Assembly (NCBI RefSeq): GCF_002014765.1
Contig: NZ_MUYT01000009.1
Coordinates: 51,574-115,573, forward strand
Length of the DNA stretch: 64,000 nucleotides
Reading direction: 5' to 3'
From: Lwoffella lincolnii
GTDB lineage: Bacteria; Pseudomonadota; Gammaproteobacteria; Pseudomonadales; Moraxellaceae
Below are positions 36,405 through 45,766 of this stretch, piece by piece (position 1 is the stretch's first letter; the number at the start of each line of letters is the position of its first letter). Position numbers and translations under genes: made by a program. The notes under the pieces were generated by a model. That model saw only the letters and a program-made list of their open reading frames with translations. It searched no databases and was not told the DNA's origin.

Positions 36405-37691
36405 ATGTCTAGCCTTTCGGCAAATAATCAAGGAAATCTTAAGCACGTCATGCGGACGGCTTTGGTGGGTATCAAGCCAGCAGACCAAGTTATTTTAAAG
36501 GGTTATTTAAGAGTCCTACTAAGGTTGGAAGTGGATTTGGAATGGGTATCTGCCAATCATCCTGATGTGGATTTGTTCTTTATCAGTCATGAATTTAAAC
36601 ATGCTGATAACGTCATCAAGTTGCTTGCCAAGCAAGGGCGAAAACCTGCCTTATATATTAAACGTTCTGCCAATGAAGAAGGGACATTGGTTGGCGATGA
36701 ACTGTCCTTGCCACTCAAAAAAATGGACGTGTTGAATCAGTGGTTATATTCTCATGTGGCGTTATTGGGGGCGACTGCCACACGAAACACCCACACACAA
36801 AATACGCCCAGCAACCAATCAACACAGACTGAGCAAACCAGTCAAACGCCAATCCAGCTGACAAACCCAGTTCAATCATCAACCGCTCAATCATCAACCA
36901 CTGATACTCACCAAGCCATACCCACTCACCAAGCCCTTATTCGCTTTATTGAAGCCATTCACCAACCACAAGCAGACAAACAACATATTGTGCTTGCAGG
37001 TGATATTGTCGCCACCGTGGATACCAAGCGACAGATTGTTTGGCAACGTGATGCCAATATTGCCAATATCCACGCTTTATTTGCTGACAATCTGACCACG
37101 ATTGATTTGGTGACTGCTAAAGATGAACCAACAGGGCAACCAACTGACCTAAAACAATGGCTGTGGGACAACGCATGGGCAAAAATTGACAGCCTAACCC
37201 CTTTAATTAGCCAGTCAGCCACCTTTGCTTTACGCTATTGGGTTAAGCCAAGCCATGGCGTGGAGCGTCGAGATTTGTTACGCATCATGACTGCCATGGA
37301 GCATGGTCAAAATGGCGTTGTTGACATTGCTGATATGGCAGGCACATCGCCCATGGTTACCAAACAAGTACTGGCAGGACTGTTGTTTGCAGGTTATTTG
37401 GATAAATCCGCTTATGACAACTTAGCCGTTTTAGCCGTTGCCCCATCTGTCAGCTCGCCAACCAACACATCAGCCACACCTTCTCAGAGCGTTGATGGCA
37501 TTGATGCCAAAGCATCACCACTTGATGCCATATTGTCACAACGAGCGTTAGGCATGCCACCCAAACCCCAACCAGCATCAACCATTACTCCGACGTCTCA
37601 ACAGACCGCTCAACCAGCCAAATCTGATGCACCAGAGAAGAAAGAGAAGATGGGCTTTTTATCAAAATTGCGTCGTAAATTGGGTCTGTAA
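36405..37691 (+). CDS. Uncharacterised protein upstream of a small GTPase
   Basis: 428 residues, no named domain recognised. It has an N-terminal alpha/beta region (15-110) that recalls a receiver-like or GTPase-partner fold (TALVGIKPADQVILKGYL, DVDLFFISHEF), a Thr/Gln/Ser-rich linker (about 122-165), a second folded region (165-340) ending in a winged-helix-like stretch (RRDLLRIMTAMEHGQNGVVDIADMAGTSPMVTKQVLAGL), another linker, and a basic tail (KMGFLSKLRRKLGL). No signal peptide. GGAG 7 nt before the ATG. It is followed on the same strand by a small GTPase and a roadblock protein, so it is probably their effector or scaffold. Confidence 0.7.
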   Translation: MSSLSANNQGNLKHVMRTALVGIKPADQVILKGYLRVLLRLEVDLEWVSANHPDVDLFFISHEFKHADNVIKLLAKQGRKPALYIKRSANEEGTLVGDELSLPLKKMDVLNQWLYSHVALLGATATRNTHTQNTPSNQSTQTEQTSQTPIQLTNPVQSSTAQSSTTDTHQAIPTHQALIRFIEAIHQPQADKQHIVLAGDIVATVDTKRQIVWQRDANIANIHALFADNLTTIDLVTAKDEPTGQPTDLKQWLWDNAWAKIDSLTPLISQSATFALRYWVKPSHGVERRDLLRIMTAMEHGQNGVVDIADMAGTSPMVTKQVLAGLLFAGYLDKSAYDNLAVLAVAPSVSSPTNTSATPSQSVDGIDAKASPLDAILSQRALGMPPKPQPASTITPTSQQTAQPAKSDAPEKKEKMGFLSKLRRKLGL

Positions 37692-37805
37692 CGATTAATA
37701 ATCGCATGTGATAAATTTTGGACATTTTTTGGTCATTTACTGACATTCTGCCTTATTTTTATGGTATCTTTATTTTTAAATTTTACATTTAATAGGTAAT
37801 ATTGT

Positions 37806-38330
37806 ATGCAACGTCTTAAAATCGTCTTTAGCGGTCCTATGGGGGCGGGCAAAACACAGGCCATCGCCAGTTTATCTGACATTCCTGTGGTGTCTACTGA
37901 AGTAAAAAATACTGACCTTGATCAGCACACCAAGGCATTAACGACTGTGGGCATGGATTATGGTAAGCTAACCTTAGAAGGGGGCAGCAGTATTGGTTTG
38001 TATGGCACGCCAGGGCAAGAGCGATTTAACTTTATTTGGCCCATTTTATCGCAAGGGGCTTTGGGCGTGGTGATTTTGATTGACCATTCATCTGAAGATT
38101 CTGTCAAAGAGTTAGAGAACTATATCAACACATTTAAATCCATTTATGATGGGCGTATTGTCATTGGCATCAGCCAAATCGATAAAAAACCTGAGCGTGA
38201 TTTTGCCATTTATCGAGCATGGATGGATAAACATGGTGTGAATTTGCCAATCTACCCTGTGGACATGCGTGTCAAAGATGATGTGCTGTTGTTGGTTGAG
38301 ACCATCATTGCATCGCTTGAGCAATCTTAG
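37806..38330 (+). CDS. Small Ras-like GTPase, MglA-like
   Basis: 174 residues, single GTPase domain. P-loop GPMGAGKT (10-17), switch I Thr near 47, switch II TPGQERF (68-74). The base-recognition motif is SQIDKKP (123-129), where NKxD would be expected, a deviation seen in some bacterial GTPases of this class. Prokaryotic MglA-type proteins set cell polarity and control type IV pili with roadblock-family GAPs, and a roadblock gene follows here. RBS AGGT before the ATG. Confidence 0.85.
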   Translation: MQRLKIVFSGPMGAGKTQAIASLSDIPVVSTEVKNTDLDQHTKALTTVGMDYGKLTLEGGSSIGLYGTPGQERFNFIWPILSQGALGVVILIDHSSEDSVKELENYINTFKSIYDGRIVIGISQIDKKPERDFAIYRAWMDKHGVNLPIYPVDMRVKDDVLLLVETIIASLEQS

Positions 38331-38607
38331 TTGCCATCTAATATGGTTGCCATCAAGTACGGTTGCAATCAAACACAGGCATGAATGAAATGCAGTTATA
38401 AATACAGTCATCAATCAACCCCATTTGTTATTGCCAGCGTTTATCTGAGATAAGTTTTGTGTGTTTGTGGTAATTTATTTGTGGTCATGAGGTCTCATAT
38501 TGTGAGTTTTTGTAAATTATATTATGATTACCATCAATGGTGAGTTAGCTTTCTAAAGCTCTGTTTAACTGGCTCTGTTTAACCAATATCAATCGGGAAT
38601 ACTTATA

Positions 38608-39051
38608 ATGAGTGACAAACTGTTTAAATCTGACTCTAATCGCATTAAACCTTCTGATAAATTTATCTCTGCTTCTAAAGAGGTGCTAAATAGCTTGGTG
38701 CATTCCACCAGCGGCATAGAAGGTGTGCTACTTGCCACCACTGATGGCTTTGAAGTCAGCTCAATCTTTCATAACAAATATGACGGTGGTAAACTGTCAG
38801 CTGTTGGCAGTTCTATATTGGCATTGGTACAAGCCTTGGTCAATGAAGCTCATTTAACTGGCTGTCGTAGTGTTATCTTAGATGCTGAAAATGGCAAAAT
38901 CATGATTAGTGCTGTGGCAAACGAAAACCAACCCATGATTGCCATTGTGTTAACCAAACAACAGGTATTGTTGGGTCAGGTCATGCACGGCATGAATAAA
39001 GCCATGTCACAATTGATTGAGCTGGATAAACAATATAATACCAGCACTTAA
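38608..39051 (+). CDS. Roadblock/LC7 domain protein
   Basis: 147 residues with the Robl_LC7 pattern: GIEGVLLATTDGFEVSS, then LSAVGSSILALVQALVNE and SVILDAENGKIMISAVANENQPMIAIVLT. Such proteins are partners or GTPase-activating proteins of MglA-like GTPases. It lies 277 bp downstream of the GTPase on the same strand. A strong terminator follows at 39197. Confidence 0.88.
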   Translation: MSDKLFKSDSNRIKPSDKFISASKEVLNSLVHSTSGIEGVLLATTDGFEVSSIFHNKYDGGKLSAVGSSILALVQALVNEAHLTGCRSVILDAENGKIMISAVANENQPMIAIVLTKQQVLLGQVMHGMNKAMSQLIELDKQYNTST

Positions 39052-39196
39052 CCAAAAGTGCTTAAACGCTTAATTAAAAGCACTTAATTGACCATTCAAT
39101 CAACCATCAAATCAACCATCAAACGTGTCATGGTTGTTAACATATGCCTGTGGTTTGGTTTATGATATGGTCAGTCTGATGATGGCTGATAAACAT

Positions 39197-39227
39197 AAGC
39201 GATTGGCAAAGCCAGTCGCTTTTTTTA
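39197..39227 (+). terminator. Rho-independent terminator
   Basis: Eleven-bp arms AAGCGATTGGC and GCCAGTCGCTT (one G-T pair) with loop AAA, followed by a T-run. Ends the roadblock transcript just before trpF. Confidence 0.9.
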
Positions 39228-39268
39228 TGATTGTTTAGATGAGATATGGATTGTGGGGATATTGCGAT

Positions 39269-39988
39269 ATGAACGCTTTTGGTGGTGCTAAGAATGCAAG
39301 CACAAGGGTTTCAAGTACAAGGGCTTCAAGCACAAGGGGTTTAAATACAAGACCTGCCATAAAATTCTGTGGCTTAACGCAAGCACAAGATGTTGCCAAT
39401 GCTGTTAAGCTTGGTGTAGATGCCATTGGTTTGGTGTTTTATCCACCAAGCCCCCGAGCGGTTACGGTAGAGCAAGCAATAAAGCTTGTTAAAGCCATAC
39501 CTGTCTTTACCACCGTTGTGGCGTTGGTGGTGAATTTGTCTGAGCAAGAACTGGTGGCATTGGCTGAGCAAGTGCCATTTGATGTGATACAGTTTCATGG
39601 CGATGAATCACCTTTGATGTGTCAGCAGATGGCAAAGCATGTCGGTAAACGCTGGATAAAAGCCATTCGGGTACGTGAAGAGGACGATGAAGTCAGTATC
39701 TTGTTAAAAATCAATGAGTTGTATGACCATGGTGCAAGTGGGGTACTGCTGGATTTGTACCACCCTGATAAATTTGGGGGTACAGGTGAGCGGTTTGATT
39801 GGGGCAAATTGCCAAAGAATTCACCGTTACCGATGATTTTGGCAGGGGGACTGACGGCAGACAATGTGGCTCAAACTTGTGAATTACCAATTTATAGCGT
39901 TGATGTCAGTGGCGGGATTGAAAGTCAAAAAGGGGTGAAAGATTTGGAGAAAATGATGGATTTTATCAAAAAATTAACTGGCAGATAA
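39269..39988 (+). CDS. trpF: Phosphoribosylanthranilate isomerase
   Basis: 239 residues. The family fold begins at about 30 with AIKFCGLTQAQDVANAVKLGVDAIGLVF (catalytic Cys in KFCG) and includes VDVSGGIESQKGVKD near the end; catalyses the Amadori step of tryptophan synthesis. The N-terminal extension consists of a 15-bp tandem repeat giving STR-VS-STR-AS units. The ATG at 39269 has GGGGA about 9 nt upstream; an ATG at 39239 is possible but lies against the terminator and has no RBS. trpB follows two genes later. Confidence 0.93.
   Translation: MNAFGGAKNASTRVSSTRASSTRGLNTRPAIKFCGLTQAQDVANAVKLGVDAIGLVFYPPSPRAVTVEQAIKLVKAIPVFTTVVALVVNLSEQELVALAEQVPFDVIQFHGDESPLMCQQMAKHVGKRWIKAIRVREEDDEVSILLKINELYDHGASGVLLDLYHPDKFGGTGERFDWGKLPKNSPLPMILAGGLTADNVAQTCELPIYSVDVSGGIESQKGVKDLEKMMDFIKKLTGR
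39297..39350 (+). repeat. 15-bp in-frame repeat in trpF N-terminus
   Basis: Three to four imperfect copies of CAAGCACAAGGGCTT precede the conserved part of TrpF. Confidence 0.85.
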
Positions 39989-40063
39989 CAACATTACTGA
40001 TGTGTGTCGTTGCTGACGTGTGTCGTCATTTTTTGACTAAGTTTAGATTTAGAACAATGTCTA

Positions 40064-40092
40064 TGGACTAATCACTTATGTACTAGTATAAT
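40064..40092 (+). promoter_or_regulatory. Promoter of the SDR gene
   Basis: -10 TATAAT (40087-40092), 17-bp spacer, -35 TGGACT (40064-40069). Confidence 0.6.
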
Positions 40093-40143
40093 ATAACGAT
40101 AAATCGATAGATAAATCAACAATGACCACAAGGAAAATCCAGT

Positions 40144-40896
40144 ATGAACATCTTAATCACAGGTGTAACATCAGGTTTTGGTAAAGCAATCGCAGAATTA
40201 TTCATCAGCAAAGGTCATACCGTCATTGGCACAGGCAGACGACAAGCCAAATTAGATGCCTTAAAAGCACAATTTGGCGACTGTTTCATTCCGCTTGCCT
40301 TTGACATCGCTGATGTGTCAGCAACCATGACCGCACTTGCCACTTTGCCAACTGACCTGCTGACCAACATTGATGTGTTGGTCAATAATGCAGGGCTGGC
40401 GTTAGGGCTTGAACCTGCTGATAAAGCTGATTTTGCTGACTGGCAACAGATGATTAACACCAATATCTTGGGTTTGGCTCACTTAACTTATGCCATTTTG
40501 CCACATATGACTGCCAAAAATAGCGGTTATGTCATCAACATTGGCTCAACTGCAGGTAATTATCCATACTTTGGGGCAAATGTGTACGGAGCAACCAAAG
40601 CATTTGTCAAACAGTTTGGCTTAAACTTACGAGCTGATTTGGTGGGCAAAAAAGTGCGAGTGACTAACTTAGAGCCGGGGTTGTGTGGTGATACGGAGTT
40701 TAGTAATGTCCGTTTTAAAGGCGATGATGACAAAGCCAAAACCGTGTATGATGGCATCTTATTCATCAAACCAAGCGACATCGCCAACATCGTGGCGTGG
40801 CTTGTTGAGCAACCAGAGCATATCAATATCAACACACTGGAAGTGATGCCAACCGCTCAAACCTTTGCAGGATTAAAGGTGGTTAAGGATTTGTGA
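40144..40896 (+). CDS. ydfG: Short-chain dehydrogenase, YdfG-like
   Basis: 250 residues, classical SDR: cofactor loop TGVTSGFG, NNAG in VLVNNAG, catalytic Ser in INIGSTAG, YGATK (Tyr and Lys). The segment TNLEPGLCGDTEFSNVRFKGD matches YdfG, an NADP-dependent 3-hydroxy acid (serine, allo-threonine) dehydrogenase. It sits between trpF and trpB but has its own promoter; no functional link to tryptophan synthesis is evident. Confidence 0.88.
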   Translation: MNILITGVTSGFGKAIAELFISKGHTVIGTGRRQAKLDALKAQFGDCFIPLAFDIADVSATMTALATLPTDLLTNIDVLVNNAGLALGLEPADKADFADWQQMINTNILGLAHLTYAILPHMTAKNSGYVINIGSTAGNYPYFGANVYGATKAFVKQFGLNLRADLVGKKVRVTNLEPGLCGDTEFSNVRFKGDDDKAKTVYDGILFIKPSDIANIVAWLVEQPEHININTLEVMPTAQTFAGLKVVKDL

Positions 40897-41035
40897 TTTA
40901 AGCAATAACGATGCAAGCAACCCAAATTTTACCCAAAAAATTGAAAATTCGGTGCTGTTAACTTTTAATAAATAAAAATTCTAGCAAAATTGCCAACAAA
41001 TTTAATATAACCAATTAATGATTGTAGGAAAACCA

Positions 41036-42262
41036 ATGAACACTAAAAACCCAATCACCATGACAGACTTTACCCAATTTCCAGACTCCAGTGGACACTT
41101 TGGTGTGCATGGCGGTCGATTTGTCTCTGAAACTTTGATGCAAGCCATCGAAGAATTAGAAGTCATATATACCAAAGCCAAAGCTGACCCACAATTTTGG
41201 CAAGCGTTTCAACAAGATTTGGTTGACTATGTTGGCAGACCCACGCCGTTATACCTTGCCAAACGGCTAAGTGAAGAAAATGGCGGTGCAAAAATTTATC
41301 TTAAACGTGAAGACTTAAATCACACAGGGGCGCATAAGGTTAATAATACCATTGGTCAAGCTTTACTTGCCAAGATGGTGGGCAAAAGACGCATCATCGC
41401 TGAGACAGGGGCAGGACAGCATGGTGTTGCGACCGCCACCATTGCTGCACGGCTTGGTTTAGAATGTGTGGTGTATATGGGCAGTCATGATGTTGAGCGA
41501 CAAAAAATGAATGTCTATCGCATGCGACTGCTTGGGGCGACAGTTGTGCCTGTGACATCTGGTTCAAAGACCCTAAAAGACGCCATGAATGAAGCCATGC
41601 GAGATTGGGTAGCCAATGTGGATAGCACCTATTATGTCATCGGTACGGTGGCAGGACCGCACCCATATCCACAGTTGGTACGTGACTTTCAAGCCATCAT
41701 TGGGCGAGAAGCCAGACGCCAACACCTAGAAAAAGAAAATAAACTGCCTGATGCCTTGGTGGCATGCGTTGGTGGCGGCAGTAACGCCATTGGGCTGTTT
41801 TATGAGTTTTTAAACGACCTTGATGTGGCGATTTATGGGGTAGAAGCGGCAGGCGAGGGCATTCAGACAGGCAGACATTCTGCCCCACTGAATGCAGGGC
41901 GTGTTGGGGTATTGCACGGCAATCGCACCTATCTGATGGCAGATGATGATGGGCAAATTCTTGAAACCCACAGCATATCGGCAGGTTTGGATTATCCGGG
42001 GGTTGGTCCTGAACACAGTTTTTTAAAAGATGTTGACCGGGTTAACTATGTTGCCATCACTGATGATGAAGCCATGAATGCCTTTGGGCAACTGACCCAA
42101 AAAGAGGGCATCATTCCTGCTTTAGAAAGCTCTCATGCGGTTGCTTATGCCCTAAAACTTGCCAAAAGCATGACACCTGAGCAGTCCATCATTGTCAATC
42201 TGTCTGGGCGTGGGGATAAAGACTTGCACACAGTCATGGCGTATGAAGGGATTGAGTTGTGA
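41036..42262 (+). CDS. trpB: Tryptophan synthase beta chain
   Basis: 408 residues. PLP-binding Lys in HTGAHKVNN (about 99) and the phosphate loop GGGSNAIGLF (about 245). Condenses indole with serine to tryptophan. An ATG at 41018 is also in frame, but the ATG at 41036 has AGGA 8 nt upstream. No trpA follows directly. Confidence 0.97.
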   Translation: MNTKNPITMTDFTQFPDSSGHFGVHGGRFVSETLMQAIEELEVIYTKAKADPQFWQAFQQDLVDYVGRPTPLYLAKRLSEENGGAKIYLKREDLNHTGAHKVNNTIGQALLAKMVGKRRIIAETGAGQHGVATATIAARLGLECVVYMGSHDVERQKMNVYRMRLLGATVVPVTSGSKTLKDAMNEAMRDWVANVDSTYYVIGTVAGPHPYPQLVRDFQAIIGREARRQHLEKENKLPDALVACVGGGSNAIGLFYEFLNDLDVAIYGVEAAGEGIQTGRHSAPLNAGRVGVLHGNRTYLMADDDGQILETHSISAGLDYPGVGPEHSFLKDVDRVNYVAITDDEAMNAFGQLTQKEGIIPALESSHAVAYALKLAKSMTPEQSIIVNLSGRGDKDLHTVMAYEGIEL

Positions 42263-42447
42263 GTCTTTTGGTCATATTAATTGGTTATATAAAGCCATTT
42301 GGTAACATATTTGGTTACATAAAGACACATAGTTTTACGTCTTATGTCTACCGCTTGTCAGCAAATGTCAGTAAGCTGACACAGGTTAGCTGATTTATCA
42401 ATATTATGTTTATTCATTCATTTATGTGTCAATGGAAGGAAATCATC

Positions 42448-42648
42448 ATGGAACGCAAAGACCCCACCAATTTGGACGACATCAATCATTATGAAGGTCG
42501 TAAATATCAACCTAAGATAGATGGACCAGCACAAGAGTCGCAAGAAACCGATGAAATTTATGCTGACCCAAGAGACAATGAAAATTTGCCACCTGCAGGG
42601 GTTAACGCAGGTGAACTTAAGGTGGATAATTTAAGTAAGCTTAAGTAA
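42448..42648 (+). CDS. Small acidic hypothetical protein
   Basis: 66 residues, hydrophilic and acidic (MERKDPTNLDDINHYEGRKY), no cysteine or membrane span. The RBS GGAAGGAA before this ATG is strong, which supports it over the longer frame from 42406. Function unknown. It is followed 45 bp later by another small polar protein, and they probably form an operon. Confidence 0.7.
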   Translation: MERKDPTNLDDINHYEGRKYQPKIDGPAQESQETDEIYADPRDNENLPPAGVNAGELKVDNLSKLK

Positions 42649-42693
42649 GCCAAATCAGTCAGGCAACAAAATAATTGATAATAAAGGAAAACC

Positions 42694-43032
42694 ATGACCA
42701 ACACGCCCAGTAATAAAACACTAAATAGACAGGCATCAGACAGACAAGATGTTGAGCCAAGCACCGACATTCAAGCCAATCTTGAGACCAACATCAAAGG
42801 CTCAAAAATCTTAGATGCAGACACCAACCCACTACCGCATGTTAACGATGGTGATAACGTTGCTCGTCAACCTGACCGCCGTGATCAACAAGGACAGGCA
42901 TTTGATGGGGGTGTGAATGATGAAAACCTAAAAACAACCACTGAACTGGGTGAACCACGTTTGGCATCTGATGACATCACAGATAACAACAAATACACCA
43001 ATGCACAAAACGCCCAGCATCGTTCGCTATGA
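42694..43032 (+). CDS. Small polar hypothetical protein
   Basis: 112 residues, rich in Asp, Asn and Gln, predicted disordered, no motif recognised (contains DADTNPLPHVNDGDNVARQPDRRDQ, cited here in part only as NVARQPDRRDQ). RBS AAAGGAAAA before the ATG. Co-directional with the preceding small gene; a stem-loop follows at 43117. Confidence 0.65.
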   Translation: MTNTPSNKTLNRQASDRQDVEPSTDIQANLETNIKGSKILDADTNPLPHVNDGDNVARQPDRRDQQGQAFDGGVNDENLKTTTELGEPRLASDDITDNNKYTNAQNAQHRSL

Positions 43033-43116
43033 CCCCAAAAGCGGAGTTATATTTAGCCCCAAATGTGTTGCGTGTTGCGTCCAAATCTTAAAATTCTTAA
43101 AATCCTAAAACCTTAA

Positions 43117-43146
43117 AACCCTAAATTGACAGCATTTGGGGTTTTG
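43117..43146 (+). terminator. Probable terminator
   Basis: Ten-bp arms AACCCTAAAT and ATTTGGGGTT (one G-T pair) with loop TGACAGC, followed by TTG TTT. Confidence 0.55.
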
Positions 43147-43186
43147 TTTAGGTTTGGGTTTGGTCTTTTTTAGATTGGCATGCCAC

Positions 43187-43978
43187 TTAGATTGGTATGC
43201 CACTATGAAAGCGTAATTCATCATCAGGGGTGCTTATCAGCTCAGCTTCCACTTCACGAAAAAAAGCCACCCTGTCGCTAATGTCTTTATGACTTATCGC
43301 ATTTGTCGTTGTGTTTGCCATTGCATTTGCCAGTGCCAAATAATCTTCGTAATGACGGCTTTCGGACTTAAGCAAATGGCGGTAATATCTTGCCAATCGC
43401 TCATCTTCTACGACTTGTGCCAAAGCCGCAAACCGCTCACATGAACGAGCTTCAATAAATGCGCCAATAATCAACACATCAATCATGGCAGCAGGTTCAT
43501 GGGTGCGTTTGTGTTTAAGCATGCCTTTGGCGTAACGTCCTGCTGGCAGATGCGACCAAGACAGCCCTCGTTCTGCCATCAGTGCCAACACTTGTTCATA
43601 ATGCAACATCTCTTCTCGGATAAGCTGTGCCAGTTTTTTTTGTAACTCGGTATTAAATTCATACTGAAAAATCAAATTCATCGCCGTACCAGCGGCTTTT
43701 TTTTCACAATTGGCATGGTCTTGTAAGATTAGGGGCAGGTTATGACAGGCAGCGGTTAACCAAGCAGATGAGGTGCGACAGCCCAAAAATGCCAGAATGC
43801 CACTGATGTCAGCTGAGGTGGTGGCATTACTGTTGTTATGGTTGCTGTTGCCATGGTTATTGTTGTCATGGTCGCTGTTGTGGTCGTTTTTCGTCATGAT
43901 ATTTTTCGGTATGATGTTGTTTGCCATGATGTTGTTCGCTAAGGCTTCATCAGCAGGGCAAAAAGATGTGGACGGCAT
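43187..43978 (-). CDS. miaE: tRNA-(ms[2]io[6]A)-hydroxylase
   Basis: 263 residues. Non-haem di-iron monooxygenase that hydroxylates the isopentenyl group of ms2i6A37 in tRNA. Ferritin-like helices carry the metal ligands: HANCEKKAAG, REEMLHYEQVL (E and H), GAFIEARSCERF and SESRHYEDYL. Between residues about 15 and 50 there is an Asn/His-rich low-complexity insert made of short repeats. The frame extends to 44080, but those residues are hydrophobic and unlike the family; the ATG at 43978 is preferred. Confidence 0.92.
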   Translation of the reverse strand: MPSTSFCPADEALANNIMANNIIPKNIMTKNDHNSDHDNNNHGNSNHNNSNATTSADISGILAFLGCRTSSAWLTAACHNLPLILQDHANCEKKAAGTAMNLIFQYEFNTELQKKLAQLIREEMLHYEQVLALMAERGLSWSHLPAGRYAKGMLKHKRTHEPAAMIDVLIIGAFIEARSCERFAALAQVVEDERLARYYRHLLKSESRHYEDYLALANAMANTTTNAISHKDISDRVAFFREVEAELISTPDDELRFHSGIPI

Positions 43979-44527
43979 AATTAACCTTAAAGATGACAAT
44001 AAAAAATGATGAAAGCAAAAAATAATAAAAACAAAAACAGTATTGTAGCAAATATCAAGCATGCTTATCACAAAAAACAAGCCGTTAGCGGGTATCTAGA
44101 ATGCCATTGTGTCGGGCATGTCTGCTGTTGCTGGCATGCCTTTTATTGGCCATTTGCTTGATGCAACATGACCATCAAGGCAAATATGCGTCTTAGTCAT
44201 AAAATTTTTTGGTAAAAAATGACCCAAATAATAAAAAAAATGTTGCAAATTGTGTCAAAGTTGTTATTCTTATGGGTGAGTATGAGTTTGGTTAAAGATG
44301 TTGCTTATATGATGCCAAGTTAAGCACCTGATCTGACATAAGTGCTTTCCTTTTGTGATTTTATGACCAACAATCTGATGACATGACGTTGCCATGCTCT
44401 GTTCAATGTAAACCTTAATTTAGGCCTTTAATTTAGACCATGGTGGTCTAGTCATAGATTGCCAACTGGGCGTTAGCTTATTAGAGCAGCCCATCACTAA
44501 AAAATGTCATATAAAGTGGAGAGACCC
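43979..44527. other. 549-bp region between miaE and the porin gene
   Basis: Divergent promoter region. A possible porin promoter lies at 44243-44270 (TTGCAA, 16 bp, TATTCT), which would leave a leader of about 250 nt. An inverted repeat GGCATG/CATGCC near 44114-44140 overlaps a micro-ORF at 44101-44196. Confidence 0.45.
44101..44196 (+). CDS. Possible 31-residue hydrophobic peptide
   Basis: The frame reads MPLCRACLLLLACLLLAICL then QHDHQGKYAS, a positively charged start and a Cys/Leu-rich core like a signal or single membrane segment. RBS is weak. It could be chance. Confidence 0.25.
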   Translation: MPLCRACLLLLACLLLAICLMQHDHQGKYAS

Positions 44528-45574
44528 ATGAAAAAACTACTTTTAGCGTCAGCTGTTGCTGCTCTATCTGTATCTGCTGCTAACGCAGCACCCACCGTTT
44601 ACGGTAAAGCGTATTTGACTGTTGATGCCAGCAATGCTAAAGCAACTTCTAAGTCAGGTCTTGTACAGACCAAAGAAGACACCAATGAAAAAGGTCTTAA
44701 TTCAAACAGCTCACGCATTGGTCTAAAAGGCTCAGAAGCATTGACCGCCAATACTGATGTGGTTTATCAGCTTGAGTATGGTGTTGCCATTGATAATGGT
44801 GCAAAAGAACAAAAACAGTTCACATCTCGTGATACTTACCTAGGTCTTGCTCATAAAGAATACGGCACATTATTGGCTGGTCGCTTAACCACCATTGATA
44901 ATAATGTTGATTTTGCCAGAGTGTTGGAAGGTAATAACGTGGGCGACATCGTTCCTAGTTTTGATGGCCCACGTGTCAACAATGCCTTTGCCTATGTATC
45001 ACCTGAATACAATGGTGTTCAGTTCTTAGGCATGTATGCTTTTGATTCAGACACTGATAAAGGTGGTCTTGCCAAAGATGACCAGTTTGGTGTGGGTGCA
45101 ACTTATAGCACAGGTCCTATCAATGCAGGTGCCACTTATATTCACTACGGTGATGACAACCACATTCGTCTGTCTGGTAACTATGCTGTTTCTCCAGCAT
45201 TGACTGTGGGTGCTTTATATCAAATTTCAAAATTTGGCGTTGCTGCTAAAAACCAAAAAGCCAGTCCTTTGTTTGATGGCAATGTAGGCGATAAAAAAGA
45301 AAATACCCTTATTGTCAGTGGTGAAATGAAAACCGCCACCCCATGGACAGCCTACGGTCAAGTGGCTTTGATTAAAAATGCCGCTGGTTTTGATGATAAG
45401 TCAATGGGTATCGGTGTTGGCGGTAAATATGCCTTTAATAAAGCCACCACAGGTCATGTCTACACTGGCTATGTCAACAGCGAACGTAAAAATGCTATCA
45501 TCAACAATAGCCAATACGACAGCACTAAAAACACTGGCTTTGGTGTCGGTGCTGGTGTCGAATACAGATTCTAA
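44528..45574 (+). CDS. Outer-membrane porin (gram-negative porin family)
   Basis: 348 residues. Signal peptide MKKLLLASAVAALSVSAANA cleaved before APTVYGK; then a beta-barrel with TSRDTYLGLAHKEYGTLLAGRLTT (porin loop region) and a C-terminal strand ending in GAGVEYRF with the terminal Phe recognised by Bam. It resembles the M35-type general porin of Moraxella, but I cannot confirm orthology. GGAGAG precedes the ATG. A strong terminator follows. Confidence 0.9.
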   Translation: MKKLLLASAVAALSVSAANAAPTVYGKAYLTVDASNAKATSKSGLVQTKEDTNEKGLNSNSSRIGLKGSEALTANTDVVYQLEYGVAIDNGAKEQKQFTSRDTYLGLAHKEYGTLLAGRLTTIDNNVDFARVLEGNNVGDIVPSFDGPRVNNAFAYVSPEYNGVQFLGMYAFDSDTDKGGLAKDDQFGVGATYSTGPINAGATYIHYGDDNHIRLSGNYAVSPALTVGALYQISKFGVAAKNQKASPLFDGNVGDKKENTLIVSGEMKTATPWTAYGQVALIKNAAGFDDKSMGIGVGGKYAFNKATTGHVYTGYVNSERKNAIINNSQYDSTKNTGFGVGAGVEYRF

Positions 45575-45634
45575 TCTGGTCCACTTGCTAATCAGCTAAC
45601 GTGCTAAAGTTAGCTGGTAAAAGTCAGCAAACAA

Positions 45635-45666
45635 AAATCCACGTCAATTGGCGTGGATTTTTTTTA
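45635..45666 (+). terminator. Rho-independent terminator after the porin gene
   Basis: Nine-bp arms AAATCCACG and CGTGGATTT, 8-nt loop, then a T-run. Confidence 0.9.
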
Positions 45667-45766
45667 TGTGAGTTTTTGGCTGATTTTTATAGATAAATCT
45701 AGTAAAATTTGCCTTTACCGATTGAATGTGATTCTTATTATGATGGATAAAAAAACTGATACGAAT

